Shown here: positions 11,538-23,267 of the stretch, in pieces
Layout of the letters: every line of letters begins with the position of its first letter
Numbering within the stretch: position 1 is the first letter of the stretch
Source of the DNA: Myrica gale
Lineage: Eukaryota > Streptophyta > Magnoliopsida > Fagales > Myricaceae
Length of the DNA: 64,000 nt
Reading direction: 5' to 3'
NCBI GenBank assembly: GCA_963930655.1
Contig: OZ005610.1
Span: 3,601,001-3,665,000 of the forward strand
Translations under genes and position numbers: made by a program
The notes under the pieces: generated by a model
The model's database searches: none
Seen by the model: the letters and a program-made list of their open reading frames with translations, nothing else
Told to the model about the DNA's origin: nothing

Positions 11538-12284
11538 ATATAGCTGGCTGGATGCGAACTATTTCAGTATTTCTAGTAAAGAAAATTTCGACTTTGCTGC
11601 CAGAAAATCAAGAGAGGATTTAATTAATTCGCTCTCCCTTTACAAGCGGATTATAACCACGATCACTCATTCACCTCAATGAATTAAGTCGAATGTATAT
11701 ATGCAGCAATGCACGCACGCACAATGAAGCAGTACTTCTGACTGACTAAAAAGATGCTAATTAAACCAAGGAAGACAATCCATTGATCCAGTAGTTATTT
11801 AACCACCTACTTCCAAGTATCATATTAAAAACCTAAAGCTGCGACTTCTAGAATTCCGACCCCTATTCTATCTTAGCTTGCTTGACTTCCTTAACAACTA
11901 CATCTTAATTCTTAGCCTAAGGTCACTTGGGAGCTGGGGCCTTCTCTTAGCTAAGTTTGAATACGAAGAGCATTTAATTGAGCTGGGGCCTTTTTCAGAT
12001 TCAAGCTGCATGGTACGTTGCAGCGCGCAACGTCCTAATTATTCAGACGGCGAAACCTTTTTTTTTTCCCCCTTAATTTGAGCGAACCCAATAACCTTCT
12101 AGTCTTCGAAAGTGAGTTTTCATGTATAACTTACCCTCATATCGTGTATTAACGGAATATATAAGAAATTTATCCGCCCTTAACCCTTGAGAGTTATAAT
12201 TATAATCGTAATGTCATGTGTACCATCTGCTTTTAGTATAGAACATAAGGTAATGTCGTCAGCCTAAAGATCATTTAAGATATA

Positions 12285-12584
12285 TACAGTTCATGCAAAA
12301 TCGAAGAAAAGTCTTCAAGTCCTTTTCTAGACGGATAGACCGGAGAATTCAGGTCGACATTGTTGGAGATATTAGACGTGATCTTCAAAGTGTCTCTCAT
12401 TGGAAAATAAATCATGTTGGTCGAGGCGTAAATTCTGTCGCGCTGCTTCCAGAATTATTTTTGAAAATTACCCCTTTGTTCTTAAGCATTTAGACGGTCT
12501 TTCTTGGCTGTATGTGGGGTTTCAACCCCCGTGACTTTGTATTTTTTCAGCCTATGAATAAATGCAATTTTAATGAGGAAAAAA
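12285..12584 (+). mobile_element. LINE 3' fragment (RNase H-like tail)
   Basis: A frame at 12293-12493 contains DIRRDLQSVSHWKINHVGRG, which resembles the C-terminal RNase H segment of plant LINE polyproteins (the ...HVGR..NSVA pattern). It is followed by a stop, a short 3' region with an AATAAA-like signal and a run of nine A at about 12578. Heavily 5'-truncated. Confidence 0.5.
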
Positions 12585-13884
12585 AAAGTCAACAGCCCAA
12601 CTATCTTGACATGGCAAAATGAAAATGTTACTAACCAGTGTCTTGATCATCGCTAATGCATGTGTGATTGTAAAGATTGGAAGAAAACGAAAACGTTAAT
12701 TAGCTACATATGTGGTTTAATTTTAAAGGGATAATTAGTTAAAATTGCTCTTGAAGCTCGTCGGATCATTGTAAAACTCAATTCAACCTGGTAATTAAGG
12801 TCTCAACGTGAAACTCTTATAAGCTTTTCTATAAAACTCATCTCTCATTCCCTTTTCTTCTTCCAAATATGTGGGATTTAGGATATCACATGATATTTCT
12901 TGTAGTTGGCTAGGAAATTGAAGATGAAGCTAGCATTGTATGCGACCAGTCTAATTAATTAAGTTATTACCAACTGATTATTAATCGGCGGTTCAGCAGC
13001 ACAAGTATAGGCCTTGCAGATCAAGGGTCAAGGGTTTAAGTGGGATATGCAATGGGTTTTGCCCACCAGGCCGCCTCATTGATAAATATTAATAACTACA
13101 ACCTAACATAGCGCTGCTCATAATTAATAACTACATGCTTAATCAGTGGCTATGTCAATCTTTAAAATTGGCATATGGTTCGCGCTATAGGAAGATGTTG
13201 AAACTTGGTAACGTTCTACATTACCACGCCGGCCGGCCCTGAAGACTACTAAAATAAAAATTTGCCTCTATTTGTTTATGAAGTACATTGAAGTCTTTCC
13301 CAAGCCGATCTGTTCCCAAAGGTAATTGGAGCTAAACTAGGTTCAGGAGTACTTAGTAGTACTTCGTTTAACGCATGCCAGACGCGAACAGTTAGAAGTC
13401 TAAATCACTTGATGAAGGTCCTCCGGCTGAGCTTTAAGGCAGATATAAATTACTGGCGTGGTGTGCATAAGGTTTGGTAGCCAGCCAATTGCTACCAGCC
13501 TACCACATAAAAAATGGAGATGGCGATCCATCGTGAAAAAGGCACAGGGCCGGGCCGGGGTCGCGTCCGAAAGGTGCTGATATATACGATATCTTGTAAT
13601 AGTATGGTACATGACGTTGGAAGCATGATGCCACCTATATATTAGATCTGTTCTTGTGTTATGTTCCCTGGACATGGGCACTGGGCAGCATTGCACCCAA
13701 TTAATTAATCACCCCAAATGCCAGAAATGATCAGAAGGTGACGATCGACTAGCTATTTGAAGAGAATGAAATACTTACTGAACGCTAATTTTATAACCTC
13801 GATTGGAAGTCATTAAGAAAGGCAAAAGTTTGGCATGGGATGGATGTATCTTATGTGTTCAACGGTTGGATAATTAATATATTA

Positions 13885-14851
13885 GGGATAAATGATATTT
13901 TGGTCCCTTTAGTTTGGGTGAAATTCAAATTAGTCCCTTAACAAATGTTTTCATCAATCGGGTCCCTGTAGTTTGCATGAAAATCAAATTAGTCTCTTTA
14001 TCAATTTTTTTCATCAATCGGGTCCCTGATCTTTACATGCTTTTATATTAAGTTCTTTAGTTCAAATCCGTCCACTGACTTACCGATAAGTGTCAACCTG
14101 ATCTGCTCGGGATGGAGAGCTAAGAGGATCGAGAGGCCCGAGCAGGTCGGACTGCTTGTGCTCGGGATGCTCGGACTACTTTTATATAGTCTTTGCAAGA
14201 GCGGCCTTGCTGTTCGGGCCTCTCGATCTGCTTATGCTCGGGATGCTCAGGCTGATTGTGCTCGGGATGCCAGACTACTTGTGTTCGGGATGCTCGTGTT
14301 CGGGATGCTTGGGGCTGCTTTTATATAGCCTCTCGATCTGCTTATGCTCGGGATGCTCGGACTGATTGTGCTCGGGATGTGGGTTGCTTTTGCTCGGGAT
14401 GCTCAGGCTGCTTTTATATAGCATTTGTGCGCGCGGCCGGCCTACTCGGGCCTCTCCATCCCGAACAGATCAGGTTGACACTTACCGTTAAGTCAGTAAA
14501 CAGATTAGGACATAAAGACTTATATAAAAGCATGTACAGATCAGAGACCCGATTGATGAAAAAAATTGATAAGAGACTAATTTGATAGCAGTCCAACCTG
14601 CTCGGACCTCTCGATCCTCTCAGCTCTTCATCCCGAGCAGATCAAATTGCACTTACCGTTAAGTCAGTGGACAGATTTGGACGAAATGACTTAATATAAA
14701 AACATGTAAAGATCAGGGACCTAATTGATGAAAAAAATTGATAAGAGACTAATTTGATTTTTATGCAAACCATAAGAATCCGATTGATGAAAAAAATTAT
14801 TAAAAGGCTAATTTGATTTTCACTCTACAGGGACCAAAATATCATTTATCA
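13885..14851. mobile_element. 967-bp foldback element, Mutator-like
   Basis: The termini are inverted repeats: GATAAATGATATTTTGGTCC inside the left end is matched exactly inside the right end. The element is flanked by the 10-bp direct repeat TAATATATTA (13875-13884 and 14852-14861), a length typical of Mutator-type insertion, though this sequence is AT-rich and self-complementary. The centre (about 14150-14410) is built of repeated TGCTCGGGATGCTCGG-like units. The right arm is present twice in tandem (about 14451-14585 and 14590-14851). No real open frame; the Cys/Ser/Gly-rich frames come from the repeats. Confidence 0.75.
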
Positions 14852-15284
14852 TAATATATTAATACGGCTGGCTCTGGAAACAGCTGCCCCCAATAGAATA
14901 ATAATGGGATTGGTGGCCTAAAGGTGTCCGGCACGACTGCGCATGTCTGCATGCTAGCTAGCTAGCTAGCCTAGCTGGCTGGAAACAGGAGTTGAATTAA
15001 TGATCTCGAGGGCCAACTTACCAAGCAATTTGGAATGTTCATGATATTCTCTGTGGATATTCAGAATCATTTTCCTAAAAGATGCCATCTTGTTGAATAT
15101 AAACTTTATTTCAGATCATAACTGCTGAAAGTATTTCACGAATATAGGAAAATCTATCCATTAATATTGCGGACTTGCCCCAATGGTAAGGGTAAACGTG
15201 TACCAGTGGAGTCGGTGTAGGAGTTACAGTTTGAATTTTTATTGAGTGAATATCAAAACTAACTTTTTAGAATTTTTTTTTTTT

Positions 15285-15632
15285 GAGATTTTTACAATTT
15301 AATCACTGAATTTTAGTATAGGTGATAAAATGGTCACTGATTTTTTTTTTACTTTTGATCACTGAAATTACGTAGTGGTGACTTTTCACTTCATCCGTCA
15401 AACCTCCATTAAATTTTAACTTCATGTAGAAGCGGTCGACCACTTTATGTAGCGGTCGACCGCTTCATGTAATGGTCGAACGCTTCATATTCCGTTAAAA
15501 TTTAACGTAGGTTTGACGGATGGAATGAAAAGTCACCATTACGTATTCTCAGTGACCAAAAAGTAAAAAAATAAGTCCAGTGACCATTTTGTCACCGATA
15601 CTAAAACTCGGTAATTAAAATTTTAATTTCTC
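15285..15632. mobile_element. Foldback/MITE element, copy 2
   Basis: Same family as 10631-10986. The arms carry TCACTGAATTTTAGTATAGG and its mirror near 15580-15610, with one intact AGCGGTCGACCGCT palindrome and one decayed copy between them. Ends resemble GAGATTTTTACA and TTTAATTTCTC. Confidence 0.7.
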
Positions 15633-18039
15633 ATTTATTTGTGTTTTAGGTTTGTTCATTCCGATAACTTGTCGCATATATTTTTTTTTGTTACAAAAAA
15701 ACAAAATCATATTATTAAAGCATAATGCTAAAATCCCTTCTATATATATTAACATGTTCTAGCATTATGGAATTAATGTATGAACACTTGCGAACAGAAA
15801 TTGCTAAAATCAAGTTCACAACAGACCCTAGAGTTTTAATTGTGCATTTTTATAATAACAACTTACCCTAAATCATTTTAAATCCATATACAATAAGGGC
15901 AAATTCTATCTATGAAATACACTTTAATAGTGCTGCATCAATTATTCAGATAGAAGATCATCTAGATCTAAAATTCCTTCTTTTAAAATAAATATTTCTT
16001 GTAAACTATCTTGGTCCAGGCTCCTTGATCGTCAAGGCAACTCAAATTTCTTATATCGACTATACGATGATTTTCTCACTAGTAGGGGATTGAGGAAGTC
16101 ATGGGTTTTTATAAAATTATGTTTCAAGGTAGCTTTCGGATATTATAAAAGCATAATGTTACTGTTTGAATATAAGAACTAAATAGTGAAAAAAAATCTC
16201 CTTTCTCCTTTCTGGGAAAATTATTTCACGTGTATATATATATCCAGATCTTGTGAGTGAACGATCGATAAACTTTAGCCCATTAGTTTAATAGTGCAGT
16301 CGAGGTTTCCATTTTGGTCCAAAATCGAGAAAGAGCTTCTATAACAAAAGCTATCGAACACATATCAAGTCTCTCCAAAAGTATGACATGATTTTTAAGG
16401 CTTAAAACTTGAAAATCATGACGGGATAGAGCGATTGGAGCCTTGGAGGAGGGGTTGGGGGGACTGGTATTGTATTTAATTATTTTATGAAGCTGTTAAA
16501 TCTCATACGTTACAATATATATTCACCAGGAAATCTGATGTATTACCTGAAACTGTCAAACTTTTGCACTTTCTTTCTTTTTACATCATGTATTTTACGA
16601 TGTATTATTTGCTTTTTAAGATTTTACAAATGTCAATTAGGATTCAATCATCTGAACCATACTTTAAGGTATATATCAAAATGGTTTACTATTAGCACAT
16701 CAAGAATTTGACATTGCAGTGTGTTTAAAGAAGGTTTTTTTTTTGTTCTTCCGAAACACGAGCAGAGAAAAGGTCATGTTTTCCATACATAAACTAAGAG
16801 CTCTTTTACAGTGCATATAGCTTACCATCGGAAAGATCTAAGGGGGGGAAAAAAAGAAAAAGAAAAAAAGGTAGTTACAGAAAAACCATCAGACAAACAT
16901 TCCTAATGTCGGAGAAGAAAGCCTTGAAATGATTACTTGGTTGATTAGAACTGCTAATCAGTCGATTATTTCGGTGGAGGTCGGTAGCGGCGGCGGCATT
17001 CATCCGTCATTTGACTGACGAATTCCACTTTTGTTCTTTTGGGTACAGGTGAAGTCTCTGACCCAGTGGCAGTGGCATGAGGCCCATCATCTATTAACCA
17101 ATGACCAACCAGAGAATATTCCATCCAAGAGAAGGGAATCGGTGGGCGTGGCTGTGTGCTGGAATATGGTCGAGTTTCTTATAAATCTTCTGGAAAATAT
17201 AACAATATAGAAAGAAACATGCTAAAAAAAGCCTATATAAAAACATAGCACGAAGAAAGAAAGAACGAAAGTAAGAAAAAAAGAAACAGAAAGCGAAGAT
17301 GGAGTCCTCAAACTCAGAAAACAAAAGAAATAGCATAAAAGAAGCCCAACCTTAGGCTTTATGGCCGTGCGTGAATGATGGGCGGTGACCGTCCTTTCCT
17401 CTCAGAGACTGTTTCTTCACTCTCTCTCTCTCTCTCTCTCGAATCCAAAACCTCACAAAGCGGAAGTCACTAGTCAGCCCTCTCCGTCACCAACCATCTA
17501 GTCTTTCTCGGACCGTCACTTCTTGCTCTATTTTTCTTCTAAATCGAAATAAGCGAAAATAAAAGGATTAAAAAAAATAATTCCAAATGCCCAGAAAAGA
17601 ACGGAGCACATTCCCATAGAATACCAAACATCCCAGCACATCAAGAACAAGGGACAACAAATTCTACCTGTAAAGGTACCTAGGAATCGCTTCTTCTTTT
17701 TTTCACACAACCTTTTAATTTTTCTGTGGGATCCAGCAGCTGTGTGTGTGTGTTTTTTTTACCGTTACAATCGATCTGTTCACTCTTCCCAATCCTTCAA
17801 ATTTTGAGACGTAACAACACGACGCCGACCGATAGATTTCACCTGAAGTTATTACTGTCGCCGATTGATTTTTTGTTTTTTTCCCGTTGATATGAATGAA
17901 CTGGAGATATTAGCGGAGACTAATCAAAAAGAAAATTAAATATATAAAAAAAGACAGAAAATTTACAGTTGAGGAGGGTGGGGGACTTTTAGCTGTTGCT
18001 GCTACCGTTAGTGATACGCACGCCTGGCACTACCATCAT

Positions 18040-18304
18040 CTTCATAATTCCCTCCAACCCCTCCTTTCCTCTCTCTCTCTCTGTCGCTCCCCCTTTTTCT
18101 CTCTCTCTAGAATACTTCTTCTTCTTCCGCCCCCACTTTCCTTTATTTTCTTTTTCTGTATCACTTTCCTTTCTTCTCCTCTCCCAGCATTTTGCTTTTC
18201 CTCTATTCTGCTCCACCAAAATTTTCGTTGTGATTCTTTCTTTTAATCTCCCTTGTTGGATTGGATCTGGCTTGCTGCTTCGTTGATTTCCTCTTCATTT
18301 CCAG
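18040..18304 (+). other. Probable 5'-leader exon of the villin gene
   Basis: A CT-rich stretch typical of plant leaders ends in TTTCCAG|GTACTC, a good splice donor at 18305. An acceptor just before the villin ATG (TTTTTATAG or CTTTCAG near 23220-23226) would define a leader intron of about 4.9 kb. Upstream CT and TG microsatellites near 17420 and 17740 fit a promoter region. The transcription start was not determined. Confidence 0.45.
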
Positions 18305-19697
18305 GTACTCTCGCCTCAACATTCGGACATCTCTTTTTTTTTTTTTCTCTTCCCCCCCATCCTATTAGAAGATTATTGCCTTTCTGGGTTAATTCCGTTG
18401 TTCTAAATCCAATGAATTATACCCGTTCAAAAGCTAGAACGTGTAAATTTCTGTCATTTGTTTATGTATCGTCGTCGAAATTAGCGAAATTCGATGTCTT
18501 TTGCTTTATTTTATTTGTTGTTAGTGGCGGGATGATCCGATTCGCGGACTTGTCCGGTATGATTGAATTTCACTGATCCGGGTCCAACACCGGGTTATGT
18601 TGCCTGATTTGCGCAGAGTGCACCGTAGTTGATTAAATGATTGAGATGAAAGTGCTTGAATTTATGTGGAGTTCAATGCTTCGAAAATCATGTGGTATCA
18701 GAGTTCGAAATTTTGTACTCGTAATATGTTAGAAGAATGTTCCGCTTCCGAGAACAATTGACTTTTGGAAAAATGTGACGTGCTTGTTTTCTGGAGATAG
18801 TAACATCTTCAACGTATCAATGGAATGTCTTGGAAACAGTGATGCCCGTTTTCTGCTGTGGATGATGTCTTTCCTGCTTTCTATGTGATTTATTATGTGT
18901 ATCTAGCTGTAATGTAGATGTTGTGCAGCGTGTGTTTACGAGTGATTATTTTTGTTTTGTGGATTTCGTCGCCGTTTGTATCTCAGTTTGTGTGCCAAAC
19001 GCTTTTGGATATGCGGGCGTCCACCTAATCCGCTGCATCTCCTTGCTTCTTATTAGAAATACACAAAATTTGTTATATGTTACTTCGTTTTTACATCTCT
19101 TCTGTATCCCAGTTATATTGTTGTTCTCTGTTTGATTTTTTCATGGTTGTATACATTACAGAATTATAACAGTATATGCATTTACTCCAATATATTTGAC
19201 AAAGGGGGTTCACATATCCTGATTTCCCATTCAGTTGGCCGGCTGATTAGTTATCTTAAGTCAGACCAGCTGAATCAGATGAGAAGTAGACGGCAGTAAT
19301 TGGCATTACTTTCAAATTCTTGGGTGTGATAGTGCTTTTGAAGTAGCACAATCTGTAGGGTTTCCTCATTGACATGTTAGTTATGTGTATCAAGAAGTAC
19401 CGTTCTAAATGTTTGAACCATAGCTTTTGTCTGTTGCTTTCTGTGGGTTCGGCTGACCAAACACTTTCTAGTAGTTTTTGAAACTAAGAGACCGAAGGCG
19501 GGAATCATATAATGAAAGCATTTTAAGGTCATTCGAAAACATGTTTGCTACGATTTTCCAATCTCGTGGCCCAATTGAAGGGAAAATAAGCTCTTGTTTT
19601 TCTTGAGGTTCCTTTAGAGATTACTGTGGTTTTCGCCTTTTAAGCCATTTTTGAAAATACATGATAAGTAGTTGATTAAATATTAGAGGACTTATAT

Positions 19698-22372
19698 CTC
19701 CTTATTGATTTGGAGGAGGTGAGTTGGAGGCAAAAATCGCGTGATTTATGGTTGAAGGCTGGGGATCGCTGTACTAATTATTTTCATAGAGTGGCTAACT
19801 CTAATAGAAAGTTCAACTTTATATCTCACTTGGAGGTTGTTGACGAGGTGGTGGAGGATCCTCACGATATTTCCTCTCATATTGTTCAATTTTATACTTC
19901 CTTGTATATTGAACCTTTTGATTGGAGCCCAACCCTAGATGATTTGGAGTTTGATTCTATTTCCGAGCCTGACATAGATTGGTTGGAGAAACCTTTTGAT
20001 GCGGACGAGGTGGGGAGGGTGGTTCATGCTCTTAATGGGACAAAGCTCCGGGCCCTGATGGATTCATGTTATCTTTCTATCAGAATTGTTGGGAGGTCAT
20101 TAAAGATGATGTGTTGTTGATGTTTAACGAATTTGCTCAATATGGTAAATTCATTCGGAGTATGAATGCTACTTTTATTATCCTTATCCCCAAGAAGGTT
20201 GGTGCTGTTGATTTGAAAGATTTCAGGCCTATAAGTCTTGTGGGGGGAATATATAAGATTCTAGCTAAGGTGTTAGCTAACAGATTGAAGATGATGTTGA
20301 GTAAGATTATTTCGCCTTCTCAGAGTGCCTTTGTTTGTTGTAGGCAAATTTTGGATTCAGTGCTAATTGCCAATGAGTGCATTGATTCTCGGTTGCGATT
20401 AGGCGAGCTAGGCATGTTGTGTAAGCTGGATATTCATAAGGCCTATGATCACGTGAATTGAGAGTTATTGTTATACATTTTCAGGCGGTGTGGGTTTGGG
20501 GGGAAGTGGTGTTGGTGGATTCATTTTTGTATTTACACAGTGAAATTTTCAGTGCTTGTGAATGGTTCTCCTGAAGGTTTTTTGGGGAGTTCAAGTGGAT
20601 TGAGGCAAGGTGACCCTTTATCCCCCTTGTTATTTGTCATTGTCATGGAAGCGCTCTCTCGTATGATATCTAAGTTGGAGTCGGTGAATGTTATTCAGGG
20701 CTTCCGGGTTTCTGGGGTCTTGGGGGAAGCAGTTTGTGTTTCTCACTTACTTTTTGCTGATGACACATTGATTTTTTGTGGAGCTGTAGTCTTCGATGTA
20801 TGCTTTTTTGCTTCCAGGCAGTCTCTGGATTGAAGGTTAATTTGGCTAAGTCTGAGGTGATCCCGGTTGGTGAGGTCAATGACGTGGTGGAGTTGGCTTC
20901 TATTTTGGGGTGTAGGGTTTCAGCTTTACCAATGACGTATTTGGGCCTCCCGTTGGGTGCTCTTTTCAAGAGCGTGCATAATTGGGATGGGATCGTGGAA
21001 CGGATGGAGAAACATTTGGCTGGTTGGAAGCGTCTATACTTATCTAAGGGTGGTAGACTTACGTTGATTAAATCTACCCTGTCATGTCTTCCTACATACT
21101 TCCTATCTCTTTTCCCTAGAATGGAGAAGCTACAACAAGTTTTCTTGTGGGGTTCGGATGGAGAGGTTCATAAGTTTCATTTTGTCAATTGGAAGACAGT
21201 TTGCTCTCCCATTGGTGTTGGTGGTTTGGGCATCAGGAGGTTTTTTTTGTTCAACAAAGCTTTGTTGGGCAAGTGGTTATGGAGGTTTGCAACAGATGGA
21301 GATTGTCTGTGGCAGACTGTTATTAAGCTTAAATATGTTACCGGTGTGGGGGACTGGTGCACATCTATTTCTCGTGGACCTTTTGGAGTAAGCCTTTGGC
21401 GGTATATTAGCAAAGGGTGAGCGTCTTTCAGTGGATATACTAGGATGGAGGTGGGTAATGGGCAAAGAACGATGTTTTGGCATGATGTGTGTGGTGTGGG
21501 GATCGTTCTTTGCGGTCTTCGTTCCCTACAGTTTTTTCTCTCTCCTTGTATCCGGATGGAATGGTAGGGGATTGTTTGGAGGAGGGCATGCATTCTGCTG
21601 TTGGAACATTCAGTTTGTTAGAAATGCGAATGATTGAGAGTTGGATTTCTTCTCCACTCTTTATGAAATGGAGTTAAATAGAGGGCATGAGGATAAGTTG
21701 TGGTGGACAGCTAATCAGGATGGTCTTTTTACTGTTAAGTCTTTTTATGACCTCCTTGAAGGTGGTGGACCAGTGGCATTTCCTTGGCGTCGGCTTTGGA
21801 AATCCAAAGTCCATACCAGGGTGTCTTTCTTTGTTTGGGAGGCTCTGCATGGCAAGATCTTGACTACAGAAAATTGGCGCCAAGGGCTATATGTTTTGGA
21901 TTGGTGCTCTTTATGTAAGGGGATGGGGAATCTATTAACCATGTCTTAGTACATTGTCCGGTGGCTCTTAGTTTGTGGAAGCATGTGTTCTCCATGGTTA
22001 ATCTTCACTAGGCTATGCCGGAGTGGATTGGGGATCTCTTACTTTGTTGGGGGAGGCAATTTAAGAATCCTATCGCCAAGCTCATATGGATGATGGTTTC
22101 GCATTGCATTTGGTGGTCTCTATGGAAGGAACGGAATCAAAGATGTTTCGATGACTTATCTTTATCCGTGTCCAAGCTGCAGGGTGGTCTGATGATTGAT
22201 CTTTATTCCTGGTCTTCTGCTATGTTGGGAGGCTCTTTTGTTGACTTCGAGGACTTCTTGAGCTTTTTTGTTTGCATGCTGTAATTTTGGTTCTCCTCCT
22301 GTACTTTCAGTACAATCTTTGTACTGCTTCCTTACTTTTCTTAATAATATTTCTTACTTATCAAAAAAAAAA
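19698..22372 (+). mobile_element. Degenerate 5'-truncated LINE in the villin leader intron
   Basis: The 2.7-kb fragment holds frames at 19710-20120, 20066-20461, 20468-20833, 20776-21420 and 21641-21949, broken by stops and frameshifts. They cover reverse-transcriptase motifs [23 protein letters not shown] and LLFADDT, then a zf-RVT-like segment (RVSFFVWEALHGKILT). It ends CTTACTTATC followed by ten A. It is in the same orientation as villin. No exact target-site duplication was found; AGAGGA recurs on both sides but is too short to be convincing. Confidence 0.9.
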
Positions 22373-23267
22373 TCAGAGGATATTAATTGAATCAAAGTTC
22401 AAACTAAACCATATTTTCTGAAGCATGAATTGGAGACATCTCAGGAAATATAAGTCTGAATCAGAACATCAGAAGAGTATGTGAGATGAGAAAATGTCTT
22501 GAGATACCTTTGTAGCTTCTGGTCAATCATGATAAGAAACTTGTATTGTTTATTGTCGTGGACACCATGTCAAAATGTTTATGAATAAATAAGAAAGCAT
22601 ATGTAAGCTTAGATGGGTTGGCTCTACCTAAACCTGATGAAGACAGTAGACTAGATTGCAAGAAGTACTGGAATCATCTCTCATAGAACATATTACATCA
22701 CTGTATCTATCTCGATGATAAGACAACAGTCAATCTTAATTCCTAAGTTGGAGGTCTTATAGCTCTTTTTACTTATGCTAAAATATTGCACGATCTATGG
22801 CGGTAAGCTTCTTTGATGGTTGTTATTATTATAAACTCTCTATCTACCTGAAGAAAAATTAACTGCTCTTCATTTTTTCCTGTGATAAATCAGCTAAACA
22901 TATCACATGCACCCTGGCCAAATCCCTCTTGGGAACTCTGGGATCTCCATTGTTTTTTTGTTTTTTGTTTTTTGTTTGGGGTGGGGGGGTGGGGTGGTGG
23001 TGAATGTATATGTTTGCCTCATTTTAAGTGTTGATAAACTTCAATCAGTCTTGCACCTCCTCACAATTAATAAGAAATGTTTGCCTCATTTTAAGTGCTG
23101 GCAAGAGTAGCTACGATAAATGTTTCGTTATTTCTGTTCCTTTAGTAATTTGTCAATCTTGTTTATCCTTCTTTCCTCATTTTAGTTCTACATCATGTTT
23201 CAGGTTATTTCTTTTTATAGCTTTCAGCCAATTGTGGAAATCAAGTAGCTAAAGCCGCAAAAACAAT

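Larger units (their letters stand above)
11430..16900. other. Intergenic region between the GDSL gene and the villin promoter
   Basis: No intact gene was found. It holds the GDSL promoter, a LINE 3' fragment (12285-12584), a large foldback element (13885-14851), a second foldback/MITE (15285-15632) and otherwise AT-rich single-copy-looking DNA. Confidence 0.5.

Noticed and set aside
14156..14585. Open frames rich in Cys, Ser and Gly (possible cysteine-rich peptides)
   Set aside because: They follow the CTCGGGATGCTCGG tandem units of the foldback element and have no start context, signal peptide or conserved Cys spacing.
15170..15250. tRNA- or SINE-like segment (TTGCCCCAATGGTAAGGG ... TTTGAAT)
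   Set aside because: The box B-like part is poor, no acceptor-stem pairing is visible, and no flanking duplication was found.
17996..18286. Plus-strand frame in the CT-rich region before villin
   Set aside because: Composition is that of a CT-rich leader; Ser, Leu and Phe dominate and no motif is present.
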